A stretch of 64,000 nucleotides of DNA from Trichobilharzia szidati (taxonomy: Eukaryota; Platyhelminthes; Trematoda; Strigeidida; Schistosomatidae). The notes beneath the pieces were generated by a model that was given only the letters and a program-made list of their open reading frames with translations, made no database searches and was not told the origin of the DNA. A program made the position numbers and the translations under genes. Positions 44,740 to 54,599 of this stretch are shown here, piece after piece. Every line of letters starts with the position of its first letter. The stretch's first letter is position 1. The stretch is from NCBI GenBank assembly GCA_944472155.2, contig OX235277.1:7636804-7700803 (forward strand). Reading direction: 5' to 3'.

Positions 44740-45085
44740 CGAGTGTTTTAGTTAGACTTTACTTCGGTCTTTTGTATGCAAAGACTAGGATTGCTCTGTC
44801 GAATTAACTCATACAGCTTCGGTTATGTGTAAAAAACGGGTTCGAATTCCTGTTCGAAAGGTTCAATGGAATGCGATGGATAGATGGATAACTCTGAAGG
44901 CACTTCTGTCCTCTTGGTGTGACTACCAAGGTCAATCAAGTGAGTCACAATAGAACTTCTTATGGATATTATTTGGCCCTTTCTGAACCATGAAGCAAGA
45001 TGATCATTAATAACATTTCTTGAGCTATCTAACTGTTCACCCTATATAGCCAGCTTTCTCCACAGGAGCAGGTAAATTTGTACAT
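44740..45085 (-). pseudogene. PLE family 1 GIY-YIG remnant
   Basis: Minus strand: YICKFTCSCGESWLYRV (the YIG region decayed), HLASWFRKG, RSSIVTHLIDLG, ending ELIRQSNPSLCIQKTEVKS. Compare the ends of the PLEs at 51163 and 57420. Frameshifted. Confidence 0.6.
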
Positions 45086-45559
45086 ACACATAGAAGTGAC
45101 ACAGCTAGTCAGCTTGTCTTTCGCTTGAGCAATCATAATTGGTTGGCAGCTGGAAAGTCAGAAACAAAGGATGGCGGAAGTATAAATCCATTTTATTGCT
45201 CATCTATACAGATCCAACTTGCTCTATTCGTGGGGCATCTAACGAAATTGATTTTATATCGAACTCATACAGATTCTCCTACAGACGTAGGATTTCTATA
45301 CACATCTCTCTTCAGTGAACCAGCCCAACCTTCTGCTCAATTGGACATCAGGGATGTGTAGTCTACCATCATCATTTTCTTCTCCTTCTTCACAAGTGTA
45401 GATGAGCGATGGATGTGCATCAATAAATTTTATTGACATTTCATTCTCGTCAGCTTTCTCATCAAAATTAATAAACGTACCACCAAAATAACGATACTAA
45501 GAATCCATTTTATCTATTACTTATTTCAATAGACCATTTTAAAGCTTAGAAAGAAAGCA
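45086..45559. other. No recognised feature
   Basis: Short ORFs only. Confidence 0.4.
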
Positions 45560-46535
45560 GTCTGCAGTCAATAACAAAATTGAGAATGAATTAACCAGAA
45601 GTTTTAAGAAAGTATAGAAGGAACGGAGATTTCCCGAATGTTTACATAAAGAAATCAGACCAACGGGCACGTACACGCCAACATTGTATGGCCCACCCAA
45701 AATGCATAAACCGGGAGTACTGATAAGACCAATATTTGATATGCAAAATTCGCTCTACCATGCTCTAGCTAGATGGTTAGTAAATATTCTCAAACCTTTG
45801 CATGAGAAGATAGTGAGATATAGCGTCAAAGATGTATTTGAATTCGTAGACAAAATCAAAGATATTAGTATCAAGGACAAAACTATGATATCTCTGGATA
45901 TAACATCGTTATTCGCAAATGTACCTCTAGTAGAAACGGTTAACTACATATGTGAACAAGTGGATAACCAGTGGATAACCAGTACTGAAATCCTAAAAGA
46001 ATTGTTATTAAGGTGTAGCGGTAAATAATTCCCCAAAATTATTGACCACAGCAATCATCACTCAACATTGGATGCTGACCCTCACTGCTTAAGTCGACTT
46101 GTTTAGCTGAAGGCTTCCGGTCAAGCATCCACGCCATTTGCTACTCCGTCGTGTCACGTGCGTGCACGATCACTAGCTAGCTAAGCATTCACTTCAACCC
46201 GCGATTTGGTCCCGAAATATATTACGTACTTTGGACGACTAAATCTGGTCTCTTGCTTTATCTTTGGTACTCGAAGAGCGAACACTAAAGAAGTTGTCGG
46301 TATAAGATCTTGCGTTAGTATACTCCGTACAGTTCGCGAACGTCGATACTTTCAACCTTCAAAAAGGTGTACCATGAATGTAAATTTCAAATTTGATGGC
46401 ACACTTTACAGACAAGTGGACGGGGTGGTGATGGGCTCCCCACTGAATCCCATTTTGGCAGATTTCTTTCTAAGTAAACAATGTTTGCTGGTGAATAGTT
46501 TTCAAATAAGACAGAATAGTTGTTCAATGCCCACT
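45560..46535 (+). pseudogene. PLE reverse transcriptase split by an insertion
   Basis: Left part: PTLYGPPKMHKPGVLIRPIF, DMQNSLYHALARWLV, FVDKIKDISIKDKTMISLDI (RT catalytic D region, SLDITSLFANVPL), LKELLLRC. Right part from 46372: MNVNFKFDGTLYRQVDGVVM, GSPLNPILADFF. The two halves join exactly if 46018-46371 is removed. It ends at 46535 where a CR1 3' tail begins. The YVDD box and nuclease are lost. Confidence 0.8.
46018..46371. mobile_element. Insertion of about 350 bp in the PLE RT, probable solo LTR
   Basis: AAGGTGTA occurs at both edges (46010-46017 and 46364-46371). The inside has no ORF and begins within TGTAGCGGTAAATAATTCC, LTR-like with a TG start at 46014; the other end is 'caaccttcaa'. 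With a TG start the duplication would shrink to about 4-5 bp (AAGG), as for LTR elements; read as 8 bp it would suit a DNA transposon, but I see no terminal inverted repeats. Confidence 0.5.
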
Positions 46536-47692
46536 TTTTAATAATAATAACCTGCTTTATTCCACAATACAGAATGGAATTCTTAGAATTTGTCACAATA
46601 TTCCATCGAATTTGCTCAAGGTATAAATAAAAATAACCATAAGATATTGTCCACATTTACAGTAGGAATAAAGTCAAAAATGTGCAAAGTACAAAATGAG
46701 AATAACAATGATAATAATAATAATAACAGTGGGTGTGTTTCGAACAACATTGTCGATACAGTTTGGAAATTTTAGCATATTATAGAGTATAAAATCTCAT
46801 GTTCTCTTGATATAGCATGGTGAAGGGAAAAACGAAAAATAACAATTATTACAGAGAGCTTAAATGATGTTTACACTTATGAGAAAATAAACGCAACCAA
46901 AAATGAGACGATTATAAATATAAGAAGAAGAATAACAATAAAGCTTGGTAGTATGAGGATGGAGAAAATGGTTTATTCAATAGTGCAAAGAAGGTTATTA
47001 AGTTAGTTCGTCCCTGAGACTACTTTTATCACATAACATAGGTGCCGCCGAATATGGTATCGTGGAATTTTTATAGTCAGACGTCCGCGCATAGTCTTTT
47101 CCCATAACTTCTTGTTTTACCTGAGGAGACACAAGGTGAAGGCTGCTGGTGCTAAGGTGGATGTTCACAGTCTGACACAATCCTTTGAGCAAATTTGTTG
47201 CATGAAATCAAGTGCCTATCAATAATGACGATGTCAACGATATGGCCCAATAGGATGCCACCACTCAACCTACTGACAGTCTTCACAGTTCTATGAAGTA
47301 TGACATAGTCTCTTTTAAGCAACCCAGGAAAGAATACGGGTGAACAGCCAAGAAGAATCGGTAAGATGCATGAGGAGGAGAAGTTGAGTTATGCCTGAGT
47401 GCCTCAACTTCTTAATGTAAACAGTCAGATGGAATATATTTTGTAGAAATCGTTAAGATATGCGAACACCAGAAGAGAGAATTAGTCCAAGATATTTGAC
47501 ATCAGACTTGGTTTCTATATCACTATCATCAGTTTTACAAAGGACATCAGAAACTGAAATTAACAGTCTGACATTTGGAAGGATTTAGTTTAAGACCATT
47601 AGACGAAGACCATTTGCTGATTTCTAACAGAAAGTTTTTTATCATAGTACAGTCTAACTGGGAGTTCACGGTCCTTCAACTAAGTTAATTTC
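46536..47692 (-). mobile_element. CR1/SR1-like LINE, 3' end
   Basis: Minus strand: TNSQLDCTMI, WSSSNGLKLNPSK (47640-47570), tracts of VKYLGL (47500), LPI and the C-terminal KDYARTSDYKNSTIPY (47100-47040). 3' UTR to 46540 with the standard 'ttattccaca' end and ATT tail. Frame broken. Confidence 0.75.
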
Positions 47693-47695
47693 ATC

Positions 47696-48018
47696 AAGGA
47701 ATTTTTTTTAGAAATCGCTAAGACACGCGAAGACGAGGATATATCAGACGAGAGAATTAGTCCAAGATACTTAACGTAAGACTTGCTTTTTATATTTCTA
47801 TCACAGATTTTCCAACGGTCATAGGAATTAACGGCATCATTTAACTTTCTTTGATATCGGAAACTGAAATTAACAATCTGACACTCGGAAAGAATTAGTT
47901 ACAGACCATTTGCTAACTCCTGATCGGAAGCTGTTCTTCTTAGTACAGTCTAATTGGGGGTTCACAGGCCTTGAAACAGTCATATCATTCGCATACTTAA
48001 CAAACTTAATTTCATCAT
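47696..48018 (-). mobile_element. CR1 RT fragment, left part of an interrupted copy
   Basis: Minus strand: EIKFVKYANDMT (the YADD box mutated to YAND), PVNPQLDCTKK, KWSVTNSFR, then decay. Its upstream continuation is at 48707-48905 across a SINE cluster. Confidence 0.65.
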
Positions 48019-48310
48019 GAGCTGACATTGGTTAGTGAACCTTTGGTAAACCTGCCAGGGAGTACTGGACAGTTGTTTCGTCCTGGTTTGAGACTCTTCA
48101 TCAGTAGGCACCCACCACCAGGGCTAGAACCCAGAACCTTCTGGTTACAAGGCGAGCTCATAGACCATTCATCAGCCACTGGGACCCGATCCAATGACTA
48201 GCCCATGAATTCTTAATTCTGCCAATTCACGACATAGCGAGACCACTAGCCAATGTCTTCGGCGAGTATTTGTCCTAACACCTGACCTGCTGCACCCTAC
48301 TGGTCACGAC
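48019..48310 (-). mobile_element. SINE-B, near-complete copy with canonical CUGAUGA
   Basis: Minus strand in order: 5' extension (48310-48200), tRNA-like head with B box 'ggttctgggttctagcc' (48185-48120), hammerhead block, 3' body. The first element of the SINE cluster 48019-48706. Confidence 0.8.
48068..48104 (-). ncRNA. Hammerhead-like motif in SINE-B
   Basis: Minus strand: CTGATGA at 48104-48098 (full core), AGA insertion, then GTCT/GGAC stem with CAAACCA loop, GAAA (48079-48076), CAACTG and the cleavage triplet GTC (48070-48068). The core sequences are all present; the three extra bases before stem II are the anomaly and also occur in the copy at 48571-48606. Confidence 0.5.
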
Positions 48311-48354
48311 TTCCCACTAGTACCCCAGGTAACTATTTTTTATTTATTTATTTA

Positions 48355-48545
48355 TTTTCATTTTTGGTTACAGCTTGATGCCACACCGTATTTTCAGTAC
48401 AAGTATGGAATTTACAGCACGGATATCGGTAGCCCAAATTTTGCAGGCCGACCATAGATATCGGGTGTGCGTCAGTAGGGGATCGAACTCTGGACTATGT
48501 GCATGGTCGGCGACAGTCCTAACCACTGTGCCACTGACGCACACC
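48355..48545 (-). mobile_element. SINE-A
   Basis: Full body in minus orientation, tail at 48340-48360, B box 'gggatcgaactctggac', head end 'ccactgtgccactgac'. Lies between two oppositely oriented SINE-B pieces. Confidence 0.85.
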
Positions 48546-48554
48546 TACCTGAAT

Positions 48555-48706
48555 AGGGCCAGTCACCAGTGAAGAGTCCCAAACTAGGCTGACGAAATAA
48601 CTGTCCAGTACTCCCTGGCAGGTTTTCCAATGGTTCTCTAACCAATGTCAGCTCATGATGAAATCCTGTAACCAACCAACCAAATCCCTACAAACCAACA
48701 ATTGAA
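48555..48706 (+). mobile_element. SINE-B 3' half
   Basis: Starts in the hammerhead block ('gtgaagagtcccaaactagg') and runs to the 3' end 'ccctacaaacc'. Inverted relative to 48019-48310. Confidence 0.75.
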
Positions 48707-48905
48707 AACTTCATTTCATCATCAGAGTGAGGCAAGTGATGCAAGAAGAAAGAAAACCGAAGAGGAGAAAGAACGCACTGAGGGACACCGGACTCAGTAA
48801 GTAATGAGGTGGACTACTTCCCCTGACACAGTGTACTACTTCCTCCCTGAGAAATAAGAATTCAACCAGCTGACAAACCAACTACAGTTCGATTTTCCGA
48901 ACAAT
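48707..48905 (-). mobile_element. CR1 RT fragment, right part of the interrupted copy
   Basis: Minus strand: STSLLTESGVPQ.VLSPL (RT domain B, GVPQG type), FSFFLHHLPHSDDE. Joins to EIKFVKYANDMT at 48018. Flanks of the SINE cluster repeat AACTT[A/C]ATTTCATCAT (48003-48018 and 48707-48722). Confidence 0.7.
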
Positions 48906-49449
48906 TTTTTACTTTAAATCAACAAAATATTCACAAGACTGGTAACTTAACTTCACACAAATCGATATCATATAAAAATGTATATACCATTTTATTCCAG
49001 TTTACAGTTACAAGGTATCAATTGACAAACTTCGACATTACTTTCAAGTTCATGGACTTGATTATTTGTTTCTAGACAATGTCAGATATCGGTGAGAAAT
49101 AAACCACCTTGACACAATTTTTATAAAATACGCTATTAACTGTCATTTAGCCATTACGGTAAAACATATGACCTACACATTTTCAATTGTTTCCAAGTTA
49201 TATAGATAGATAGACAGACAGACTTCAGAAAATAATCAATAAAGTGCATATATCAATGAAACTAGACGAAAAGGTTTAATATTTTGGTTGGATCATGATG
49301 TGTTGTTAGTTATTTACAGCACCAGTTGTTGTCGTTGTTGTTGCTGTTCATCACTTCTGTCTACAGGATGTGCATGACATTTATATGAATTTGACCAGAA
49401 CAAAGCCAGTTTACAGATATAATAATAGGCGAAACTTGAATCGATTGTA
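48906..49449. other. No recognised feature
   Basis: AT-rich with a 'gatagatagacagacagac' microsatellite at about 49206. Confidence 0.45.
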
Positions 49450-49539
49450 GCCAGTTAATAATAAAAATAATAACAATAATAATAATAATCTACTTTATTC
49501 CAAAACAGACAGTACTTATAATACAGAATGGAATTTTAT

Positions 49540-49970
49540 TTTTGATTATAGCTTGATTAGACACAGTATTTTTTGGTACAAGTATGAAATTTTCAGTGCG
49601 TCGGTGGTATAGCGGTTAGGACGCTCGCCGACCATGCACATGGTCCGGGGTTCGATTCCCGGCCGACGCACTCCTTTACCTCACTGAGCCAGAAATAATG
49701 CTGGTGAAGAGGAAAGGTTAGGCATGAGGCTAGCAACCCCATCCTGTAAAATAAGAACTGTTACAGAAACTTCAAGCCAATAGCTAGAAGCCCTATGTTC
49801 CACTGAGGAAGGTGAAGGGAAAAAAAATGAAATTTTCAGCATGTGATATCGGTAGCCCAAATTTTGCAGGCTTACCATTTATATCAGGTGTGCGTCGGCA
49901 GGTGATCGAACCCCAGACTATGTGCACGGTCGGCGAGAGTCCTAACCACTGTGCTACCGACGCAATTTGT
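49540..49970 (-). mobile_element. SINE-A, interrupted by SINE-C
   Basis: Minus-orientation SINE-A: tail side at 49540-49596, head side at 49827-49970 ('tgtgctaccgacgc' end). Split by the 230-bp SINE-C; the site is duplicated (ATGAAATTTTCAG). Confidence 0.8.
49597..49826 (+). mobile_element. SINE-C: tRNA-like head with RTE-like tail
   Basis: Head 49598-49669 is tRNA-like with a perfect 7-bp acceptor pair GCGTCGG/CCGACGC, D-arm-like GGTATAGCGGTTAGG (A box) and T arm CCGGGGTTCGATTCCCGG (B box). The anticodon arm is the palindrome ACCATGCACATGGT. The 3' end reads GAAGCCCTATGTTCCACT, identical to the 3' end of the local RTE LINEs, then a short A tail. Flanked by a 13-bp duplication (49584-49596, 49827-49839). 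Confidence 0.85.
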
Positions 49971-50136
49971 CACAATATTGCATCTGATTTACTTAAAATA
50001 TAAATAAAATTAAAACAAAAACTAACCAGAGGAATTTGTCCACGTTTACGATATAAAGTCAAAAATATTCGAAGTACGAATTGAGAATAATAAATATAAT
50101 AATAATAAAAACAGCGATTTTATTTCAAACAGTACT

Positions 50137-50510
50137 TTTCGGCGATTTCATTTTCAAAAGCTGTACAATCGCATTGAAATACATAATTTTACATGGAGAC
50201 AATTCTTGTTTGATTCTACATAATTATGACGGCGAATAAAAGGTGATAATTATTTCCAACTAGATATGGTTTTACGAGAGGCTTAGAAACAAAATTACGC
50301 AGGATTAGAAAGGATATCAAGTGTGTAGAAATAAGCATGGAAACAAAATAATAATTTTCAACTTGAGATGGGAATCAGGAGGTGTCAATATAGATTACAA
50401 GAGCCTTAGAAATTATACAGGGTTACAACGAATTACAGGTGTATATACACATCTTTGCTGAACTTCATGTTCTCTTCTTTCTAATGTCCATATGGGTGTT
50501 TTCCACGATC
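50137..50510 (-). mobile_element. PLE family 1, 3' terminal piece
   Basis: Non-coding 374 bp with 'aaaagctgtacaatcgcattg', the block of PLE 3' ends. Both sides carry TCAAACAGTACT (50125-50136, 50511-50522), a 12-bp target duplication. A very short 5'-truncated insertion. Confidence 0.7.
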
Positions 50511-50648
50511 TCAAACAGTACTGCCGATTCAGTTTGGAAATTTTAGCATGTTATAGATTATTGAATCTAATGTTCTGTTGATATAGTATGGTGAGGGGAA
50601 ATACAAAATTAACAGTTATAATACAGCTTAAATGATGTTTACACTTAT

Positions 50649-52851
50649 CACGGAATATACACATTGGGTCATAGGAGTTAATAAAAAGACAATTGCAGCG
50701 AAGAAAATTTTCTTTTCGACGAAGTCATCATCTAGGCTGTACATTCGTGTATTTATATCAAATGGATGGGGAAGTTCCAGAATAATTTCCGGTTAAGGGT
50801 CAAATTAATAAAAAAATTACAATTAGGAATTAGAATGCCATAATAAACAGCGGGACGGATAAATCTCGAACAAAGTAGCATTATAATAACTAAGAAGATT
50901 GACATTGTGCAATTGGGGGTTAGAAATGTAGAAATAACAAAATATACAGGATGTTTGGATAAAAAACTAATATGATGAATAATTGTTTATGCATTCAGGG
51001 ATTAAATATGTAGAAATAGTAAAATGACAAAATGAACAGGAAGAGTGGGTATGAAAATATGGTAGTGTAAACAGGGATTAAGAAAACTTAAAATAACATG
51101 AATAAAAAGGAAGTTTAGATAAGAAATGCGATGAGATTGTCATTACTTAAAATTTTACCTGTTTATGATGGCCATGGTAGGGAGAGGGGTTGGACGTAAT
51201 TCTTTTGGATACAAAGCGTGGGTTTGAGCTTTTGGATAGCTAGCACCTCAGCTATGCCCAGATGTCTTGATTTGACTCCCTTTGATAGGTTTGGTCGAAC
51301 CTTGTATATTATTTTGAAGGATTTTTCGAAAGGCGCTGAATGTCCTGAGTTGACCAGATGCTCTGTCACTGAACTGTTTACACGTTTTCAGTCTCCTTTT
51401 ACTAGCCAGGCTGGGTAGTGTTCGCGAGCGCGTTTTCCAAGTCGGTGCATGGTACGGCCAATGTACTCAGCTCCACAAGAGCAAGTAAACTGGTATATGC
51501 ACGTTGAGGTGGCCCAATGCGACGGCTTGTCTTCCACGTTCTGGCTGAACAGTTTCTTGCAAGAAAACGTCAGTCGTAGGCTCGCGGCGAAGTATGTTTT
51601 CCTAAGAGATTTGCAGAGGCGTTTGCGAAGGATTTCTGCTTCAATATCACCTTTGAATTCTAGATTCAGCAGAAGTACTTTCTTTGGAACGGATTGGACT
51701 TGTTCTGAAGTCTTCTTAGATTTGAGATTTTTGTCTATGAACCTGGGCGGGAAACCGTTTTCCATCAGGGTTTTCCGGAGATTACGCAATTCTTTTTCGA
51801 TCACTTCCTCGCTGCAAATCTTCCGAATCCTCGAGGAAAGAGCGTATATCAGGTTCCTCTTTCTGCTTAGGGGCACGAAGCTTTGAAAGTTGATGAATTG
51901 TCCATTTCGTGAAGGCTTTTTGTATATGGATCTTTTCAGAGAGTTGTTGGCGTTTCTTGTCAGCTGGACGTCGAGGAAGTGGAACATTCCGTCGGATTCA
52001 GTCTGAAGTGTAAAGTCGATGTTTGGGTGGGGGTTATTGAAGATTTGAAGTAAGTTTTTTAAATCACAATTCTCATCACAAATAATGAAAGTATCATCGA
52101 TGTATCTCTTGTAGAGATGGAGGTCGTTGATAGTTGATGATAACGGGTTGTTTTCTAAGCTAGCTAAAAAGCAGTCGGTTAATAGGGGTCCTAAGGGAGA
52201 ACCCATTGCTACCCCATCTACTTGCCTGTATATTTCCTTGTTGAAAATAAAGTATACGTTGAAGGTGCATCGTAGTAACAGTTCTTTCAGGTAATAGATC
52301 GGTATACCGACATCGATGCTATTGGACTGAATGTAGTCGCAAAGAAAACAAACGAATTCTGTCAATGGAACGTCGGTGAAGAGAGAGACAGCATCCAGGG
52401 AGACCATTTTCTTTTCTGCCACATTGACATTCTTAATTGAATCAACAAAGTCGAATGTGTCACGGAGGCTGTGTCTTGAAAGCTTCTCTTTCACCGGCCC
52501 GAGAATCTCCACCAGCCATTTCGCGATTGTATGATATGGGGAATCTATCATATCTAGTATTGGGCGGAGTGGTACGTCTTATTTGTGCACTTTAGGTAAG
52601 CCGTACATGAGCGGTGTTGTGGAACTAGATGGGCGCAATTGTTCGTATAGTTTTGAACTGATAATGGATTCGTCTTTCACTTTCTTCAATATCTTTGTTA
52701 GCTGTAGCTCCGTCTGTTCGGTGGGATCTTTCTGTGGAGACTGTTTCTGAAACTTTTTCTCATCAGATAATATCACCGAGAGTTTGCTTAGGTAGTCTGA
52801 TTTGTTCATCAAGACGATTCCGGAGCCTTTATCTGGTCGCGTGATGATCAA
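50649..52851 (-). mobile_element. PLE family 1 insertion, 12-bp target duplication
   Basis: GTTTACACTTAT stands on both sides (50637-50648 and 52852-52863) within CR1 3' UTR that matches the empty form at 46880-46910. The 3' non-coding end (50649-51160) contains 'gcgaagaaaattttcttttcg' and 'ggctgtac'. 5'-truncated inside the RT N-terminus. Confidence 0.85.
51163..52851 (-). pseudogene. PLE reverse transcriptase and GIY-YIG endonuclease
   Basis: One frame runs the whole way (563 codons) with only two nonsense codons, TAA near 52576 and TGA at 51388-51390. Order: ITRPDKGSGIVLMNKSDYL, YGLPKVHK, PLRPILDMIDSPYH (RT), SLDAVSLFTDVPL (catalytic D), DGVAMGSPLGPLLTDCF, LYKRYIDDTFIIC (YIDD box), HFLDVQLTR, RNGQFINFQSF, RIRKICSEEVIEKELRNLRK and GFPPRFIDKN (RT extension), then CIYQFTCSCGAEYIGRTMHR (YIG), HYPAWL, VTEHLVNSGHSAP, FKIIYKVRP, AEVLAIQKLK (catalytic E). 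Intact domain set apart from the two stops, so a young copy. Confidence 0.9.
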
Positions 52852-53321
52852 GTTTACACTTATAAAAAAATAAACAAAAACAAAGAATTGAGAGGATTAT
52901 AAATATAAGAAATACAATAACAATAAAGTTTGATGCTGTAAGGGTGGAGGAAATGGTTTATTTAGTAGTGCACAGAAGGTTAGTTAGTTCATGCCTGGCA
53001 CAATTTTCATCACATAAAGTACGTGCTAAATATGGTATAGTGGGATTTTTATACTTATTAGTAACAATAAAAAGACATGATTAGTTAATCTCATCAGTTC
53101 GCTGAATAAATTTGAATAGTTTAAACATAGAAAACGAACCAAAATATTTGCAATCAGGATAATACCATATTAATATATGTGTGTAAAACTCGGGGACTGT
53201 GGTAGTGAGTAATTCCATATTAGTTCGTTTATTAGATGTGTCACACAGTGAGTGAAACAGTATTATTTACTGGATGACACAGTTTCGAACGAAATTTATT
53301 ATTGTTCATACTCATATCAAC

Positions 53322-54575
53322 ACAGAGTGAGAGCTGGATAAATAAGTGGTTGTATTCCTACTTTTCTGATAGGAAGCAGTACACTGTCTACAATGGAAAA
53401 TCCCCCACTACCTCACTTACTTTAGCTGGTGTTCCTTAAGGTGCTGTTCTTTCTCCTTTTCTGTTTTCTTTTTTCTTACATGACTTGCCCCATTCTGATG
53501 TAGCGACTTTTGTCAAGTATGCTGATGACCTCTCTGTCTCCATGCCTGTCAACTCTCAGTCAGACTGTTCCATATTAAATAACCTTCTCTCGGAAATTAG
53601 TCAGTGGTCCTCTTCAAACGGTCTTAAGCTGAATCCGTCTAAATGTCAGGTAGTAAATTTTACTTTCAGACGAAAAAGTGGCCTACAACAACTAGCTAGC
53701 TCACATGGTCCCACATCACTACACACACACTACATCAAATGTCAAGTACCTTGGACTGAGTATTTCCTCCGATCTTTCCTGGTCCTCTCACATCTTGGTA
53801 GTGACTAGAAAGATGTTTCGCTTAACGTTCTACGTTAGGAAGTTTAGGCAGTCTGGTATAAATCAGTCTTTGCTTTCTCAGTTTGTCAATTCCTGTATTC
53901 TACCCATCCCTCTTTACTGCTCCCCATTAATCTTTCCTGGACTACTTAAGAAAGACTTTGCTTCGCTGCGTAGGGCACTAAAAGCTGTTAGTAGGGCAAG
54001 TGGGATTTCGTTAAACCAACTGGTTAACACCATAGTGGACAAACATATAATGTCATGTAAGAAACTAGCGAATACTATATTGTCAGACCCTGAGCATCCT
54101 CTCTATACACAGCTCTCTCCTTGCATTTCATCTGGTAGAACTAGAAGCAACTATAGGAAGCTATATGCCAGGACTACCAAGTATGAAAACTCCACAATAC
54201 CTTATCTCGCACAGCTGTTATGTGATGAGAAAACTGTTAGGCATGACACGATCACCTTACTGCGGCACTCAAACAAATAGTTCCCATTAGCTTTTGTTCT
54301 CCTTTCTTTGTTACTATTATATTGTTGCTCATATATTCTATTACAGACTAATTTTATATATCATATCCTGTGGTGTATTGTTTAAATATGTGAATGCAAT
54401 ACTGTTCCTTTTTATTTCTTCTATTTCTCTTTTTTTTCTTTTGTTTTTGTTGCTTTTAATTTTTAAAATCTTATAAAATTTATGAGGTAATTAGATGCAA
54501 TATTGTAATGCACGCTGAAAATTCCATACCTGTACCACAAATACTGTTTGGAATAAAGCTATTATTATTATTATT
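53322..54575 (+). mobile_element. CR1/SR1-like LINE, RT C-terminal third and 3' end
   Basis: Plus strand: SWINKWLYSYFSDRKQYTVY, TLAGVP*GAVLSPFLF, ATFVKYADDLSVSMPV (YADD box at about 53519), KWSSSNGLKLNPSKCQVVNF-like, then after a frame change near 53720 SNVKYLGLSISSDLSWSSHI, TFYVRKFRQSGINQSLLSQF, LKKDFASLRRALKAVSRASG and the end at 54280. The 3' UTR closes 'tttggaataaagct' plus (ATT)n at 54560-54575. One stop and one frameshift. Confidence 0.88.
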
Positions 54576-54599
54576 ATAAACACACGACATCGAAACTTG

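Larger units (their letters stand above)
49450..53060 (-). mobile_element. CR1 3' end with four nested insertions
   Basis: CR1 3' UTR pieces, in plus order: 49450-49539, 49971-50136, 50511-50648 and 52852-53060. They line up with the uninterrupted copy at 46540-47060. Insertions are a SINE-A (itself holding a SINE-C), a 374-bp PLE 3' piece and a 2.2-kb PLE. Confidence 0.8.

Noticed and set aside
49598..49669. Possible genuine tRNA gene
   Set aside because: Acceptor and T arms are good, but the anticodon arm is a palindrome with a 4-base loop, and the unit is joined to a SINE body and flanked by a target duplication.
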